64,000 nt of DNA from an uncultured Prevotella sp. (lineage in GTDB: Bacteria; Bacteroidota; Bacteroidia; Bacteroidales; Bacteroidaceae). Numbering within the stretch: position 1 is the stretch's first letter; each line of letters starts with the position of its first letter. Made by a program: the position numbers and the translations under genes. Of the stretch, positions 50,476 through 58,525 are shown one piece after another. The DNA is taken from the NCBI GenBank assembly GCA_934204655.1, contig CAKPZJ010000003.1:1-64000 (forward strand), in the 5' to 3' direction. The notes below the pieces were generated by a model. The model did not search any database. It was not told the origin of the DNA and saw nothing but the letters and a program-made list of their open reading frames with translations.

Positions 50476-50582
50476 GAGAAGGAAGGAGGGCATGTGGGGA
50501 GAAGCCATCGGGACAGGGCCGACAGTCGCAGGACGAGCAGCGCCACCCTGCTCTATCGCCATCGGCCATGGACCAAGAAAAA

Positions 50583-50617
50583 GGGCACCCCACTTCGCGC
50601 ACGGAAGTCGGGTACCC
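50583..50617 (-). terminator. Intrinsic terminator of the PiT gene
   Basis: GGGCACCCCACTTC pairs (12 of 15) with GGAAGTCGGGTACCC; on the minus strand the stem is followed by CTTTTTCTT. Element C lies beyond it. Confidence 0.82.
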
Positions 50618-50661
50618 CAATGGTATCGATTACTATAATAACGTTAACTATGACGGGCTGC

Positions 50662-52926
50662 TCACTCCATGAACTTCTTGGCCGCGCGCAACTGGTGGCG
50701 CATGTTGCTGAGCAGCTGCTGGCTCTCCTGGAGCAGGTTCAGGTAGAGCAGGGCCACCTGCAGGGCGCCGTTGTCGTTAATGCCCTGTAAGCGGTCAATC
50801 TGGCGGTGACGGTAAACAGACAACTCGTCCTTGAGCTTGTCTGCAGCAGCCAGCGTGTCGCGGTAACGGTCAAAGCGGCCGCTTGAAATCTGGGTCTCGG
50901 TGTCGCGCATCAGCTCTACAATCTTGCACTTGATGGGCTGGTACTCGTCGCGGAGAAACTGGGGGAACGGTGTAAAGTTGTTATCTACATGCTCCTTGAC
51001 CGGCTCAAGCATACGCCGCAGGCAGTAGATGTACTGCTGACTGGCATTGATGCCCACGTGGAACCACGTGTTACGCTCCATGGCCACCTCGACCGGTATG
51101 CGGCGCAGGGCCAACAACTGCTGCTTGCGCACGCAGCGCAGCCGCTCCTTGGCCTCGCGCAGATGGCGCTGTACACGCCGCAACGGGGCCGGCCGGTTGT
51201 TCTCAAATCCGTCTAACAGCTGATTGTACTCATTCAGCGCTATCTGCGTCATGGCGCTCTGCGTCTGGCGCACGTACTTCTTCAGCAAGTCCCACACTAT
51301 CTCGGGCTCGTGGGCCCGCATCATCAGCCTATACAGGTCGCGTCCCTCGTTGTCCTTGGCGCCCTTGTCCTTGGCGTGACCCGAGCAGAACAGGATGTAG
51401 AGCACCAGGCAGATGAACAGCAGCTGCACGGCCAGTCCACCGTAATACATGGCGGCACACACTAAGGCACAGGCCATGAAGGCTGCGCCGGCCGTGATAA
51501 ACCATCCGCCGATGACCGACAGCACGCCCGTAATGCGGAACACAGCACTCTCGCGGCTCCAGGCCCGGTCGGCCAGCGAGCTACCCATGGCCACCATGAA
51601 GGTAACATAGGTGGTAGAGAGCGGCAGCTTATAGTTGGTACCTATGGTGATGAGCATAGAGGCCAGCACCAGGTTGACGGCGGCACGCACCACATCAAAG
51701 GCGGCCCTGTCGCCATCGGCCACGTCGACCGGGGCAAAGCGGCTGTTTACCCACTGGTTCATACGCTGTATCAGGGGTATGCGCTGAGTAACACTGCCCA
51801 CGCTGTCGGCCACCGTCTGCACAGTACGCACTATGGCGCGGGCTGCCCGAGACGACCCGAACATCTCCTCGCCCTCGTCCTGGCGCGACAAGTCTACCGA
51901 GGTCTGTATCACGCGCTGCGCCTTCTTAGACGTGGCCATGGCCAGTATCATGATAAGGCCGGCTATGAGCAGGAAGAGGGGTGGCGTGGTGGCCGGCTCC
52001 ATGAGCGATGTCATCATGTAGTGCGTGGGCGCTATGCCCTGGGCCAGACCATGGTTATAGTAGTCCATGAAACCGTCCAGACCTGCCAGGGGCACACCGA
52101 TGAAGTTGACCAGGTCATTGCCGGCAAAGGCCATGGCCAGGGCAAAGGTTCCCATCAGCACCACGATGCGAAACACATTGACATGCAGCCCGTTGAGCAC
52201 GCCCATCAGCACGGTGGCCACCACCATGGTAAGGCTCATCAGCAGGGGCATGTGCCCGCCTATCCACACACGGGCATAGGTAGGTATATAGGGCGACGAA
52301 CCCAGCCCCTTGAGAAATATGAAGTAGGCCAGAATGGTAAAGGCCACGCCCCCGAAGAGCGCCACGGCCACCAAGCCGCCCCGGCTGTACTTAAAGGTGA
52401 ATACAATACGGGTAAGCCACTGTACCACAATACCGAAGACAAAGGCCACGGCCACCGATACAAAGATGGCCAGGATAACGCTGAGCGCCTTGTCGGTATC
52501 GAGCAGGTCGTTGATGACCAGCTGGTGGTCGGCGGCCATCTTGATAAGCGACAGCACAAAGGCACCACCCAGGAGCTCGAACACCAGCGACACGGTGGTA
52601 GAGGTGGGCATGCCAAGCGAGTTGAAGACGTTCAGCACGATGACATCGGTAACCATTACGGCCAGAAACACCACCATCACCTCGCTCATGGCGTAGTGGG
52701 TAGGTAGCATGATGCCGTGACGGGCCACATCCATCATGCCCGATGACATGACGGCTCCGATGATGACACCCAGCGACGCTACCAGCAAGATGGTGCGAAA
52801 CGTGGCCACCCGGGCACCCACGGCCGACTGCAGGAAGTTTACTGCGTCGTTGCTCACGCCCACATAGAGGTCGAAGATGGCCAGGCAGAGCAGGAACACG
52901 ACGATAAGCAGATAAATAGCACTCAT
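50662..52926 (-). CDS. PiT-family inorganic phosphate transporter with helical C-terminal extension
   Basis: This 754-residue protein has the PiT signature twice: GVSNDAVNFLQSAVGARVA near residue 27 and FAGNDLVNFIGVPLAG near 275. Twelve or so hydrophobic helices span to about residue 520. The last 200 or more residues are a hydrophilic helical domain with many Arg/Gln/Leu heptads, resembling PhoU-type helical bundles. A normal PiT has about 500 residues; the extension may regulate transport. No separate phoU is nearby. A -7 element is at 52963-52970. Confidence 0.9.
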   Translation of the reverse strand: MSAIYLLIVVFLLCLAIFDLYVGVSNDAVNFLQSAVGARVATFRTILLVASLGVIIGAVMSSGMMDVARHGIMLPTHYAMSEVMVVFLAVMVTDVIVLNVFNSLGMPTSTTVSLVFELLGGAFVLSLIKMAADHQLVINDLLDTDKALSVILAIFVSVAVAFVFGIVVQWLTRIVFTFKYSRGGLVAVALFGGVAFTILAYFIFLKGLGSSPYIPTYARVWIGGHMPLLMSLTMVVATVLMGVLNGLHVNVFRIVVLMGTFALAMAFAGNDLVNFIGVPLAGLDGFMDYYNHGLAQGIAPTHYMMTSLMEPATTPPLFLLIAGLIMILAMATSKKAQRVIQTSVDLSRQDEGEEMFGSSRAARAIVRTVQTVADSVGSVTQRIPLIQRMNQWVNSRFAPVDVADGDRAAFDVVRAAVNLVLASMLITIGTNYKLPLSTTYVTFMVAMGSSLADRAWSRESAVFRITGVLSVIGGWFITAGAAFMACALVCAAMYYGGLAVQLLFICLVLYILFCSGHAKDKGAKDNEGRDLYRLMMRAHEPEIVWDLLKKYVRQTQSAMTQIALNEYNQLLDGFENNRPAPLRRVQRHLREAKERLRCVRKQQLLALRRIPVEVAMERNTWFHVGINASQQYIYCLRRMLEPVKEHVDNNFTPFPQFLRDEYQPIKCKIVELMRDTETQISSGRFDRYRDTLAAADKLKDELSVYRHRQIDRLQGINDNGALQVALLYLNLLQESQQLLSNMRHQLRAAKKFME

Positions 52927-52962
52927 AATTCAGTTCGTATTAATACTTATTTTAACTGTGGG

Positions 52963-52970
52963 CAAAGGTA
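52963..52970 (-). promoter_or_regulatory. -7 element for PiT
   Basis: The minus strand reads TACCTTTG, 36 bases upstream of the ATG at 52926. Confidence 0.6.
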
Positions 52971-53058
52971 GCTCCCCCATATTACGAACCTATTAAGACC
53001 ACATTACAATCGTGTTACAATTAGCGGCCATCGCCCGTCATTCCCAACGCCATCTACA

Positions 53059-53077
53059 CCTATTTATAATATATAGG
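53059..53077. repeat. AT-rich intergenic palindrome (CC...GG)
   Basis: CCTATTTATAATATATAGG is nearly self-complementary; one of the junction AT motifs. Confidence 0.5.
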
Positions 53078-53275
53078 CACACCGCCATCTGTCAGCGCGA
53101 AAAGCTACCCTACTGCCCCCTATAGTTACAGCGATAATGGCTGTCTGTGAGCGAGCCGCAGCTAATTGTCAAGTAAGAATGGCAAAATAGCCAGAAAAGA
53201 GGATGAGGGGGTTAAAAAACATTAGAGCGACACAAAAAAGCATCATCATTATTAGGTAGTTTACTGAGATTTTTA

Positions 53276-53283
53276 TAACTTTG
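53276..53283 (+). promoter_or_regulatory. -7 element for the scaffold/GGGtGRT operon
   Basis: TAACTTTG, 87 bases upstream of the ATG at 53371. The open frame that begins at 53281 would start inside this element, which excludes it as the real start. Confidence 0.7.
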
Positions 53284-53370
53284 CGCAATGGAAAGCTGGG
53301 CGTATCGCCCGTTAACGGCGAAGCCATCAAGATATGTAAGGACATTTTTACTGTATTAGTTTTTAACGAT

Positions 53371-54072
53371 ATGATTTATTCTAAGGAAGTAGACAACATG
53401 TGCGTTGTCGCCAAGGGTCCCAACCACGGACCAGCTCCAATCCCCGAAGAGGGTAAATGGATTCAAGCCAAGGAGATCAAGGACATCTCAGGTTATACCC
53501 ACGGTGTGGGATGGTGTGCCCCCCAGCAGGGAGCCTGCAAGCTCTCGCTCAACATCAAGGAGGGCGTAATTCAGGAGTGTCTCGTCGAGACCATCGGCTG
53601 TACCGGTATGACCCACTCAGCTGCTATGGCATCAGAGATACTGCCCGGCAAGACCATCCTGGAGGCTCTGAACACTGACCTCGTGTGCGACGCTATCAAT
53701 ACAGCCATGCGCGAGCTCTTCCTGCAGATTGTTTACGGCCGTAGCCAGAGCGCCTTCTCTGAGGGAGGTCTCGTTATCGGCGCTGGTCTTGAGGATCTGG
53801 GCAAGGGTCTGCGCTCGCAGACTGGTACCCTTTATGGTACCGTAGCCAAGGGTACTCGCTACCTGGAGCTCACCGAGGGTTACATCACCCGCATGTTCCT
53901 TGACAAGGACAGCCAGGTTTGCGGTTACGAGTACGTACACCTCGGCAAGATGATGGAGGCCATCAAGGCTGGTATGGACGCCAACGAGGCTGTGAAGAAA
54001 TTCACTGGCCGCTACGGGCGTACCACCGCTGAGCAGGGCGTTGTTAAATCTATAGATCCACGTAAAGAATAA
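53371..54072 (+). CDS. NifU/IscU-like iron-sulfur scaffold protein of the GGGtGRT pair
   Basis: From ATG 53371 (MIYSKEVDNMCVVAKGPNHG) this is 233 residues. It has three Cys at the places of the IscU/NifU cluster ligands: Cys56 in GACKLSL, Cys77 in ETIGCTGMTHSAAMASE and Cys106 in LVCDAINTA; Cys49 is extra. The domain is preceded by an N-terminal strand with PIPEEGKW and followed by about 100 residues with YVHLGKMMEAIKAG. These proteins are annotated as Fe-S assembly scaffold-like. The gene precedes GGGtGRT by 19 bases. Confidence 0.88.
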   Translation: MIYSKEVDNMCVVAKGPNHGPAPIPEEGKWIQAKEIKDISGYTHGVGWCAPQQGACKLSLNIKEGVIQECLVETIGCTGMTHSAAMASEILPGKTILEALNTDLVCDAINTAMRELFLQIVYGRSQSAFSEGGLVIGAGLEDLGKGLRSQTGTLYGTVAKGTRYLELTEGYITRMFLDKDSQVCGYEYVHLGKMMEAIKAGMDANEAVKKFTGRYGRTTAEQGVVKSIDPRKE

Positions 54073-54074
54073 GT

Positions 54075-54081
54075 AAGGAGG
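54075..54081 (+). promoter_or_regulatory. Strong Shine-Dalgarno for GGGtGRT
   Basis: AAGGAGG lies 10 bases before the ATG at 54092. Most genes here lack such a site, so high translation is expected. Confidence 0.75.
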
Positions 54082-54091
54082 AGACACAGCT

Positions 54092-55105
54092 ATGATTAGA
54101 AAAGTAAATTATGAGAGCCAGGAGCGCCGCGAGAAGCAGGTACTGGCAGCCCTCAACGCCAACGGAATCAAGAGCGTAGAGGAAGCTAACGAGATATGCG
54201 AGGCAGCCGGTGTCGATCCTTACCAGATGTGTGAGGATACCCAGCGCATCTGCTTCGAGAATGCCAAGTGGGCATACGTTTGTGGAGCAGCCATCGCCAT
54301 CAAGAAGGGCGTAAAGACAGCCGCTGACGCTGCCGAGGCCATCGGTATCGGTCTGCAGAGTTTCTGTATTCCCGGTTCGGTAGCCGACGACCGTAAGGTA
54401 GGTCTTGGCCACGGTAACCTGGCCGCCCGTCTGCTGCGCGAGGAGACTGAGTGCTTCGCCTTCCTGGCTGGCCACGAGTCATTCGCTGCCGCCGAGGGTG
54501 CCATCAAGATTGCCGAGATGGCCAACAAGGTTCGCCGCAAGCCTCTGCGCGTTATCCTCAACGGTCTGGGCAAGGATGCTGCACAGATTATCAGCCGTAT
54601 CAACGGCTTTACCTATGTACAGACCAAGTTTGACTACTACACAGGTGAGGTTAACGTGGTTCGCGAGATAGCTTACAGCGATGGCCCCCGTGCCAAGGTT
54701 AAGTGCTATGGTGCCGACGATGTACGCGAGGGTGTTGCCATCCTCTGGCGCGAGAATGTTGACGTGTCTATCACTGGTAACTCTACCAATCCTACCCGTT
54801 TCCAGCACCCAGTAGCCGGAACCTATAAGAAGGAGCGCCTGGCAGCAGGCAAGCCCTACTTCTCAGTAGCTTCTGGTGGTGGTACGGGCCGTACCCTGCA
54901 TCCCGATAACATGGCCGCAGGTCCCGCTTCTTACGGTATGACCGACACCATGGGTCGTATGCACTCTGACGCTCAGTTCGCAGGTTCTTCTTCAGTTCCT
55001 GCTCACGTAGAGATGATGGGCTTCCTCGGTATGGGTAACAACCCAATGGTAGGTGCTACTGTAGCTATCGCCGTAGCTATCGACCTCGCTCTGAACAAGA
55101 AGTAA
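54092..55105 (+). CDS. GGGtGRT family protein
   Basis: This 337-residue protein carries the defining motif GGGTGRT at residues 262-268 (FSVASGGGTGRTLHP). Other Gly-rich stretches are LGHGNLAARLL, MGFLGMGNNPMVGATVAIAV and ILNGLGKDAAQIISRINGF. No transmembrane or signal segment. It pairs with the NifU/IscU-like scaffold in one operon with a strong SD. The family is known in Bacteria and Archaea beside that scaffold; its biochemical role is not established. Two or three Cys (such as EICEAAGV and MCEDTQRICF) might bind metal. Confidence 0.9.
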   Translation: MIRKVNYESQERREKQVLAALNANGIKSVEEANEICEAAGVDPYQMCEDTQRICFENAKWAYVCGAAIAIKKGVKTAADAAEAIGIGLQSFCIPGSVADDRKVGLGHGNLAARLLREETECFAFLAGHESFAAAEGAIKIAEMANKVRRKPLRVILNGLGKDAAQIISRINGFTYVQTKFDYYTGEVNVVREIAYSDGPRAKVKCYGADDVREGVAILWRENVDVSITGNSTNPTRFQHPVAGTYKKERLAAGKPYFSVASGGGTGRTLHPDNMAAGPASYGMTDTMGRMHSDAQFAGSSSVPAHVEMMGFLGMGNNPMVGATVAIAVAIDLALNKK

Positions 55106-55151
55106 CAACAGCGGTGGGCCAGTCTTCTGGCCTCCCGTATATACTCATAAG

Positions 55152-55193
55152 AAACGCTCCTATATCCCTCGCAGGGTTATAGGAGCGTTTTTT
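55152..55193 (+). terminator. Intrinsic terminator of the scaffold/GGGtGRT operon
   Basis: AACGCTCCTAT (55153-55163) pairs with ATAGGAGCGTT (55179-55189), followed by TTTTTCG. Confidence 0.9.
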
Positions 55194-55242
55194 CGTCTTC
55201 CTGAAATAGTAAATGTATGGCTGGGAGCGACTCCCCTATCCA

Positions 55243-55258
55243 CCTTTATAATAATAGG
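55243..55258. repeat. AT-rich intergenic palindrome (CC...GG)
   Basis: CCTTTATAATAATAGG; one of the junction AT motifs, between the GGGtGRT terminator and the DUF3078 gene end. Confidence 0.4.
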
Positions 55259-55354
55259 CTAATTGTCCACACCCGCTATCCACCCCTCCGTGCCCCCGGT
55301 AAGGAGGGCGGCTCTAAGGAGACTGGCAGAGACCAATCTCCTTAGGTCCAGCAG

Positions 55355-56656
55355 TTAGAATGAGTAGGAAAATCCTAACGAGGCGTACTCCTTGTATTGG
55401 AAGTAGCCATGATGGTCGTCGCGTTTGCGGGCATCATCAAAGCGGGGGTACACAAAGATGTTACTCGAAATCCACTTGTTGAAGCGGAAAGTGAAAGTAT
55501 TCTCCCATTCCAACTCGGCGCGCTCGTAGGTAGTATAGCCGTAGAGGCGAGTTTTCCAACGGATGTTGTCAGAGAACTTCCAGTTCATATCGACCGTAAA
55601 CTGCGAACCGAAGTTGTGTAACTGGTGCTTACCCGCATCGATACCATAACGGCCTGCCAGCTCTACACGATTGACATACCGGAAGTTATAGGCCAATGGA
55701 GCCAGGTGTATCGACCCCGTCAGACGGTTTTTGAACCAGTTGGCATTATAGTCCATACCGATAGACACGTTGACATTGAGCGGGCCTAAGAAATCGGTGG
55801 TAACCGTATTAGAATTACTTTTCCACTGGCGCATAAACTGAGTGTACGCCACCATCTGCACGGTATAATACCAGCGCTTGGTGGCCTGCAATCCCAACTT
55901 ACTGGTTAATCGCAGCAAGTTCTCGCTTACCTTCAGGCTATGGAGTGTGTCCTGGCGCGAGGTCTGGAAACCCAACTTAACCTCCAGTTTGTTGTCCCAA
56001 CGTACTTTTTGCTTGTTGTTATAATTGGCATTGAGCGTGAGCGACCCTACCATTGAGTAGTTGCTCTCACCGCCCTTGTACCAGTTAGACGAGATATAGT
56101 TCTGAAGAAACTGAAGATAGTAATCGCCCGAATAGTTCCAGAAGTTGGGCTTCAGCACCACCAAGTCCATGGGAGCCACCGTGGCATCCTCTGGCTTCGG
56201 CGCCACCTTCTCCACAATCTCTGGAGCATGGTTTACATTGACCGTAACGGGCTGGCGTATATCCCCGGCCTTATTGAGCTGGCTCTCGGTACTCACCACT
56301 AAGTCCGGACGATGCAGATACAAGTCTAACAAAGCCTCGTCAAGTTCGGTTGTGGTACTATTCAGGTCAAAGAAACGGTGAGGCACCCCCTTATAGAATG
56401 TCGCCGGCATAAACAGCGTATTGTATTCTATGCCCAAGGCTTTCGGGGCTGGCACCGCCATTGTGGGGACAAATCCGGCAATATCCATAGAGTCCTGATG
56501 GGCCCTGAACCGGGTGAGCGAGTCCATATATTGAGTTACGATGTCCTTCGTGGTGTGCGACAACCGATACTCTACGTGCGTACGGGGCTGTGCTATGCCC
56601 ATCAGGGCACCCCCCATAAGTCCGGCCAGTAAGACTGTCAATGATTTTATCCTCAT
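55355..56656 (-). CDS. DUF3078 outer-membrane beta-barrel protein
   Basis: This 433-residue protein has a signal peptide (TVLLAGLMGGALMGIAQ). The C-terminal 250 residues have alternating strands with Tyr/Trp/Phe (WNYSGDYYLQFLQNYISSNW, YKGGESNYSMVGSLTLNANY) and end ASLGFSYSF, the Phe-terminated barrel signature. The N-terminal 160 residues are a non-barrel region. This is the DUF3078 pattern; function unknown. An AT motif sits immediately before the start. Confidence 0.87.
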   Translation of the reverse strand: MRIKSLTVLLAGLMGGALMGIAQPRTHVEYRLSHTTKDIVTQYMDSLTRFRAHQDSMDIAGFVPTMAVPAPKALGIEYNTLFMPATFYKGVPHRFFDLNSTTTELDEALLDLYLHRPDLVVSTESQLNKAGDIRQPVTVNVNHAPEIVEKVAPKPEDATVAPMDLVVLKPNFWNYSGDYYLQFLQNYISSNWYKGGESNYSMVGSLTLNANYNNKQKVRWDNKLEVKLGFQTSRQDTLHSLKVSENLLRLTSKLGLQATKRWYYTVQMVAYTQFMRQWKSNSNTVTTDFLGPLNVNVSIGMDYNANWFKNRLTGSIHLAPLAYNFRYVNRVELAGRYGIDAGKHQLHNFGSQFTVDMNWKFSDNIRWKTRLYGYTTYERAELEWENTFTFRFNKWISSNIFVYPRFDDARKRDDHHGYFQYKEYASLGFSYSF

Positions 56657-56685
56657 ACCTTATTTATATATACATTTTACCAGTA

Positions 56686-56716
56686 CAAAGGTAGTAGAAA
56701 CAGCCAATAGGACAAA
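56686..56716 (-). promoter_or_regulatory. Promoter of the DUF3078 gene
   Basis: The minus strand has TTTG (56716-56713), 19 bases, then TACCTTTG (56693-56686), an exact consensus fit. Confidence 0.85.
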
Positions 56717-56854
56717 GAAAAACACGAAGTTTTTTCATATCCCCGGTTACGAAGACCATCAGCCTCCCCATTTCCATATCAACTACCAGCACCAGAGCCA
56801 CTTCCATTTTATCCGCCAAAGCCATTAAGACTGCGATAAAAAGGTAGTTTTTTC

Positions 56855-56886
56855 TTTGCAGAGTTCATTTTATTATTGTAATTTTG
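56855..56886 (+). promoter_or_regulatory. Promoter of the pyrG operon
   Basis: TTTG (56855-56858), 20 bases, then TAATTTTG (56879-56886), an exact consensus fit, 31 bases before the pyrG start. Confidence 0.88.
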
Positions 56887-56917
56887 CATCTTGAACGTAT
56901 AATTAATTTACACAGTC

Positions 56918-58522
56918 GTGGCAGAAACAAAGTATATTTTTGTGACAGGCGGTGTAGTTTCTTCACTTGGTAAAGGAATTATTTCATCGTCTATTGGTAA
57001 GCTTCTTCAAGCAAGAGGCTACAACATCACCATCCAGAAGTTTGACCCCTACATCAACATCGACCCCGGTACCCTTAATCCTTATGAGCATGGCGAATGT
57101 TACGTCACTGCCGACGGCATGGAAACCGATTTGGACTTAGGACACTATGAGCGCTTTACGGGTATACAGACCACCAAGGCCAACTCTATGACTACCGGAC
57201 GTATCTACAAGAGCGTAATAGATAAAGAGCGCCGCGGCGACTATCTGGGCAAGACCATCCAGGTGGTTCCCCATATCACAGATGAAATCAAGCGCAATAT
57301 CAAGATGCTGGGGCAGCGTTATCACTACGACTTTGTCATCACCGAGATAGGCGGCACCATCGGCGACATAGAGAGTGCGCCGTTCATGGAGGCCATCCGA
57401 CAGATGAAGTGGGAACTGGGCAAGCAGGCTGTCAACGTACATCTTACGTATGTACCCTACCTGAAGGCAGCAGGCGAACTTAAAACCAAGCCCACCCAAC
57501 ATAGCGTTAAGGAGCTGCAGAGTGTGGGTATACAGCCCGACGTTCTGATTCTGCGAACCGAGAAATATCTTTCTGAGCAGGTTCGCAAGAAGGTAGCCGC
57601 TTTCTGTAACGTCGACTTCGACTGCGTAATCCAGAGCGAAGACCTGTCGTGTATCTACGAAGTACCTGTTTACATGCAGGACCAGGGGCTCGACACCGCT
57701 ATCCTTCGTAAAGTAGAAGAGCCAATAGGCGAGAAGCCCGCACTGGAGCCATGGCGCCAGTTCCTGGAGCGCCGTAAGAAAGCCACAGAGACGGTCAATA
57801 TCGGTCTTGTTGGCAAGTACGACTTACAGGATGCTTACAAGAGCATCCGCGAGAGCCTGTCGCAGGCCGGCACTTACAACGACCATAAAGTTATTATCAA
57901 CTATATCAACTCTGAAAAGATAACCGAGGAGAACGTGGCCGAACTGCTCAAAGAACAGGATGGTATCATGATATGTCCCGGATTTGGTCAGCGCGGTATC
58001 GAGGGCAAACTCATTGCGGCCCATTACACCCGCACGCACGACATACCTACCTTTGGTATCTGCTTAGGTATGCAGATGATGGTTATTGAGTTCGCCCGCA
58101 ACGTCCTGGGCTACGCCGATGCCAACAGCCGTGAGATGGACGAGAAGACTGACCACAACGTGATAGACATCATGGAAGAGCAGAAGAACATCACTAACAT
58201 GGGTGGCACTATGCGCCTCGGCCAGTACGAGTGCGTGCTGCGCCAGGGTTCCCGCACTTTCGACATCTATAAGAAGGAGAACATCCGCGAGCGCCATCGC
58301 CATCGCTACGAGTTCAACAACGCTTACCTCACTCAGTTTGAGCGTGCCGGCATGATGTGCGTAGGCCGCAACCCTGAGAGCGACCTCGTTGAAGTCGTTG
58401 AAATACCCAGTCTGAAGTGGTATATAGGTACCCAGTACCACCCCGAGTATCAGAGCACGGTACTGAAGCCACACCCGCTCTTCGTAGACTTCGTGAAACA
58501 CGCCATAATGAATAAGAAATAA
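56918..58522 (+). CDS. pyrG: CTP synthase
   Basis: PyrG makes CTP from UTP, ATP and glutamine. The 534-residue protein starts at a GTG (56918): AETKYIFVTGGVVSSLGKG is the amidoligase P-loop start. The synthase domain has DPYINIDPGTLNPYEHGE and EIGGTIGDIES. The glutaminase domain has PGFGQRG, the nucleophile Cys in FGICLGMQMM and the YHPEYQS His/Glu. Length is normal. It leads an operon with yidC (3 bases away), S9 peptidase and MFS gene. Confidence 0.97.
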   Translation: MAETKYIFVTGGVVSSLGKGIISSSIGKLLQARGYNITIQKFDPYINIDPGTLNPYEHGECYVTADGMETDLDLGHYERFTGIQTTKANSMTTGRIYKSVIDKERRGDYLGKTIQVVPHITDEIKRNIKMLGQRYHYDFVITEIGGTIGDIESAPFMEAIRQMKWELGKQAVNVHLTYVPYLKAAGELKTKPTQHSVKELQSVGIQPDVLILRTEKYLSEQVRKKVAAFCNVDFDCVIQSEDLSCIYEVPVYMQDQGLDTAILRKVEEPIGEKPALEPWRQFLERRKKATETVNIGLVGKYDLQDAYKSIRESLSQAGTYNDHKVIINYINSEKITEENVAELLKEQDGIMICPGFGQRGIEGKLIAAHYTRTHDIPTFGICLGMQMMVIEFARNVLGYADANSREMDEKTDHNVIDIMEEQKNITNMGGTMRLGQYECVLRQGSRTFDIYKKENIRERHRHRYEFNNAYLTQFERAGMMCVGRNPESDLVEVVEIPSLKWYIGTQYHPEYQSTVLKPHPLFVDFVKHAIMNKK

Positions 58523-58525
58523 ACA

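Larger units (their letters stand above)
50073..50661. other. Gene-free region between the DUF4230 pair and the PiT gene
   Basis: It holds a -7 element (50156-50163), repeat element C (50383-50475) and the PiT terminator (50583-50617). No credible gene. Confidence 0.6.
52927..53370. other. Gene-free region between PiT and the scaffold gene
   Basis: It holds the PiT -7 element (52963-52970), an AT palindrome (53059-53077) and the promoter of the scaffold/GGGtGRT operon (53276-53283). Nothing else stands out. Confidence 0.6.

Noticed and set aside
56748-56826. A His/Pro-rich reading frame with EDHQPPHFHI, like a DUF4160 fragment
   Set aside because: Only one short stretch fits, there is no start, and it sits in the promoter region of pyrG; chance is likely.
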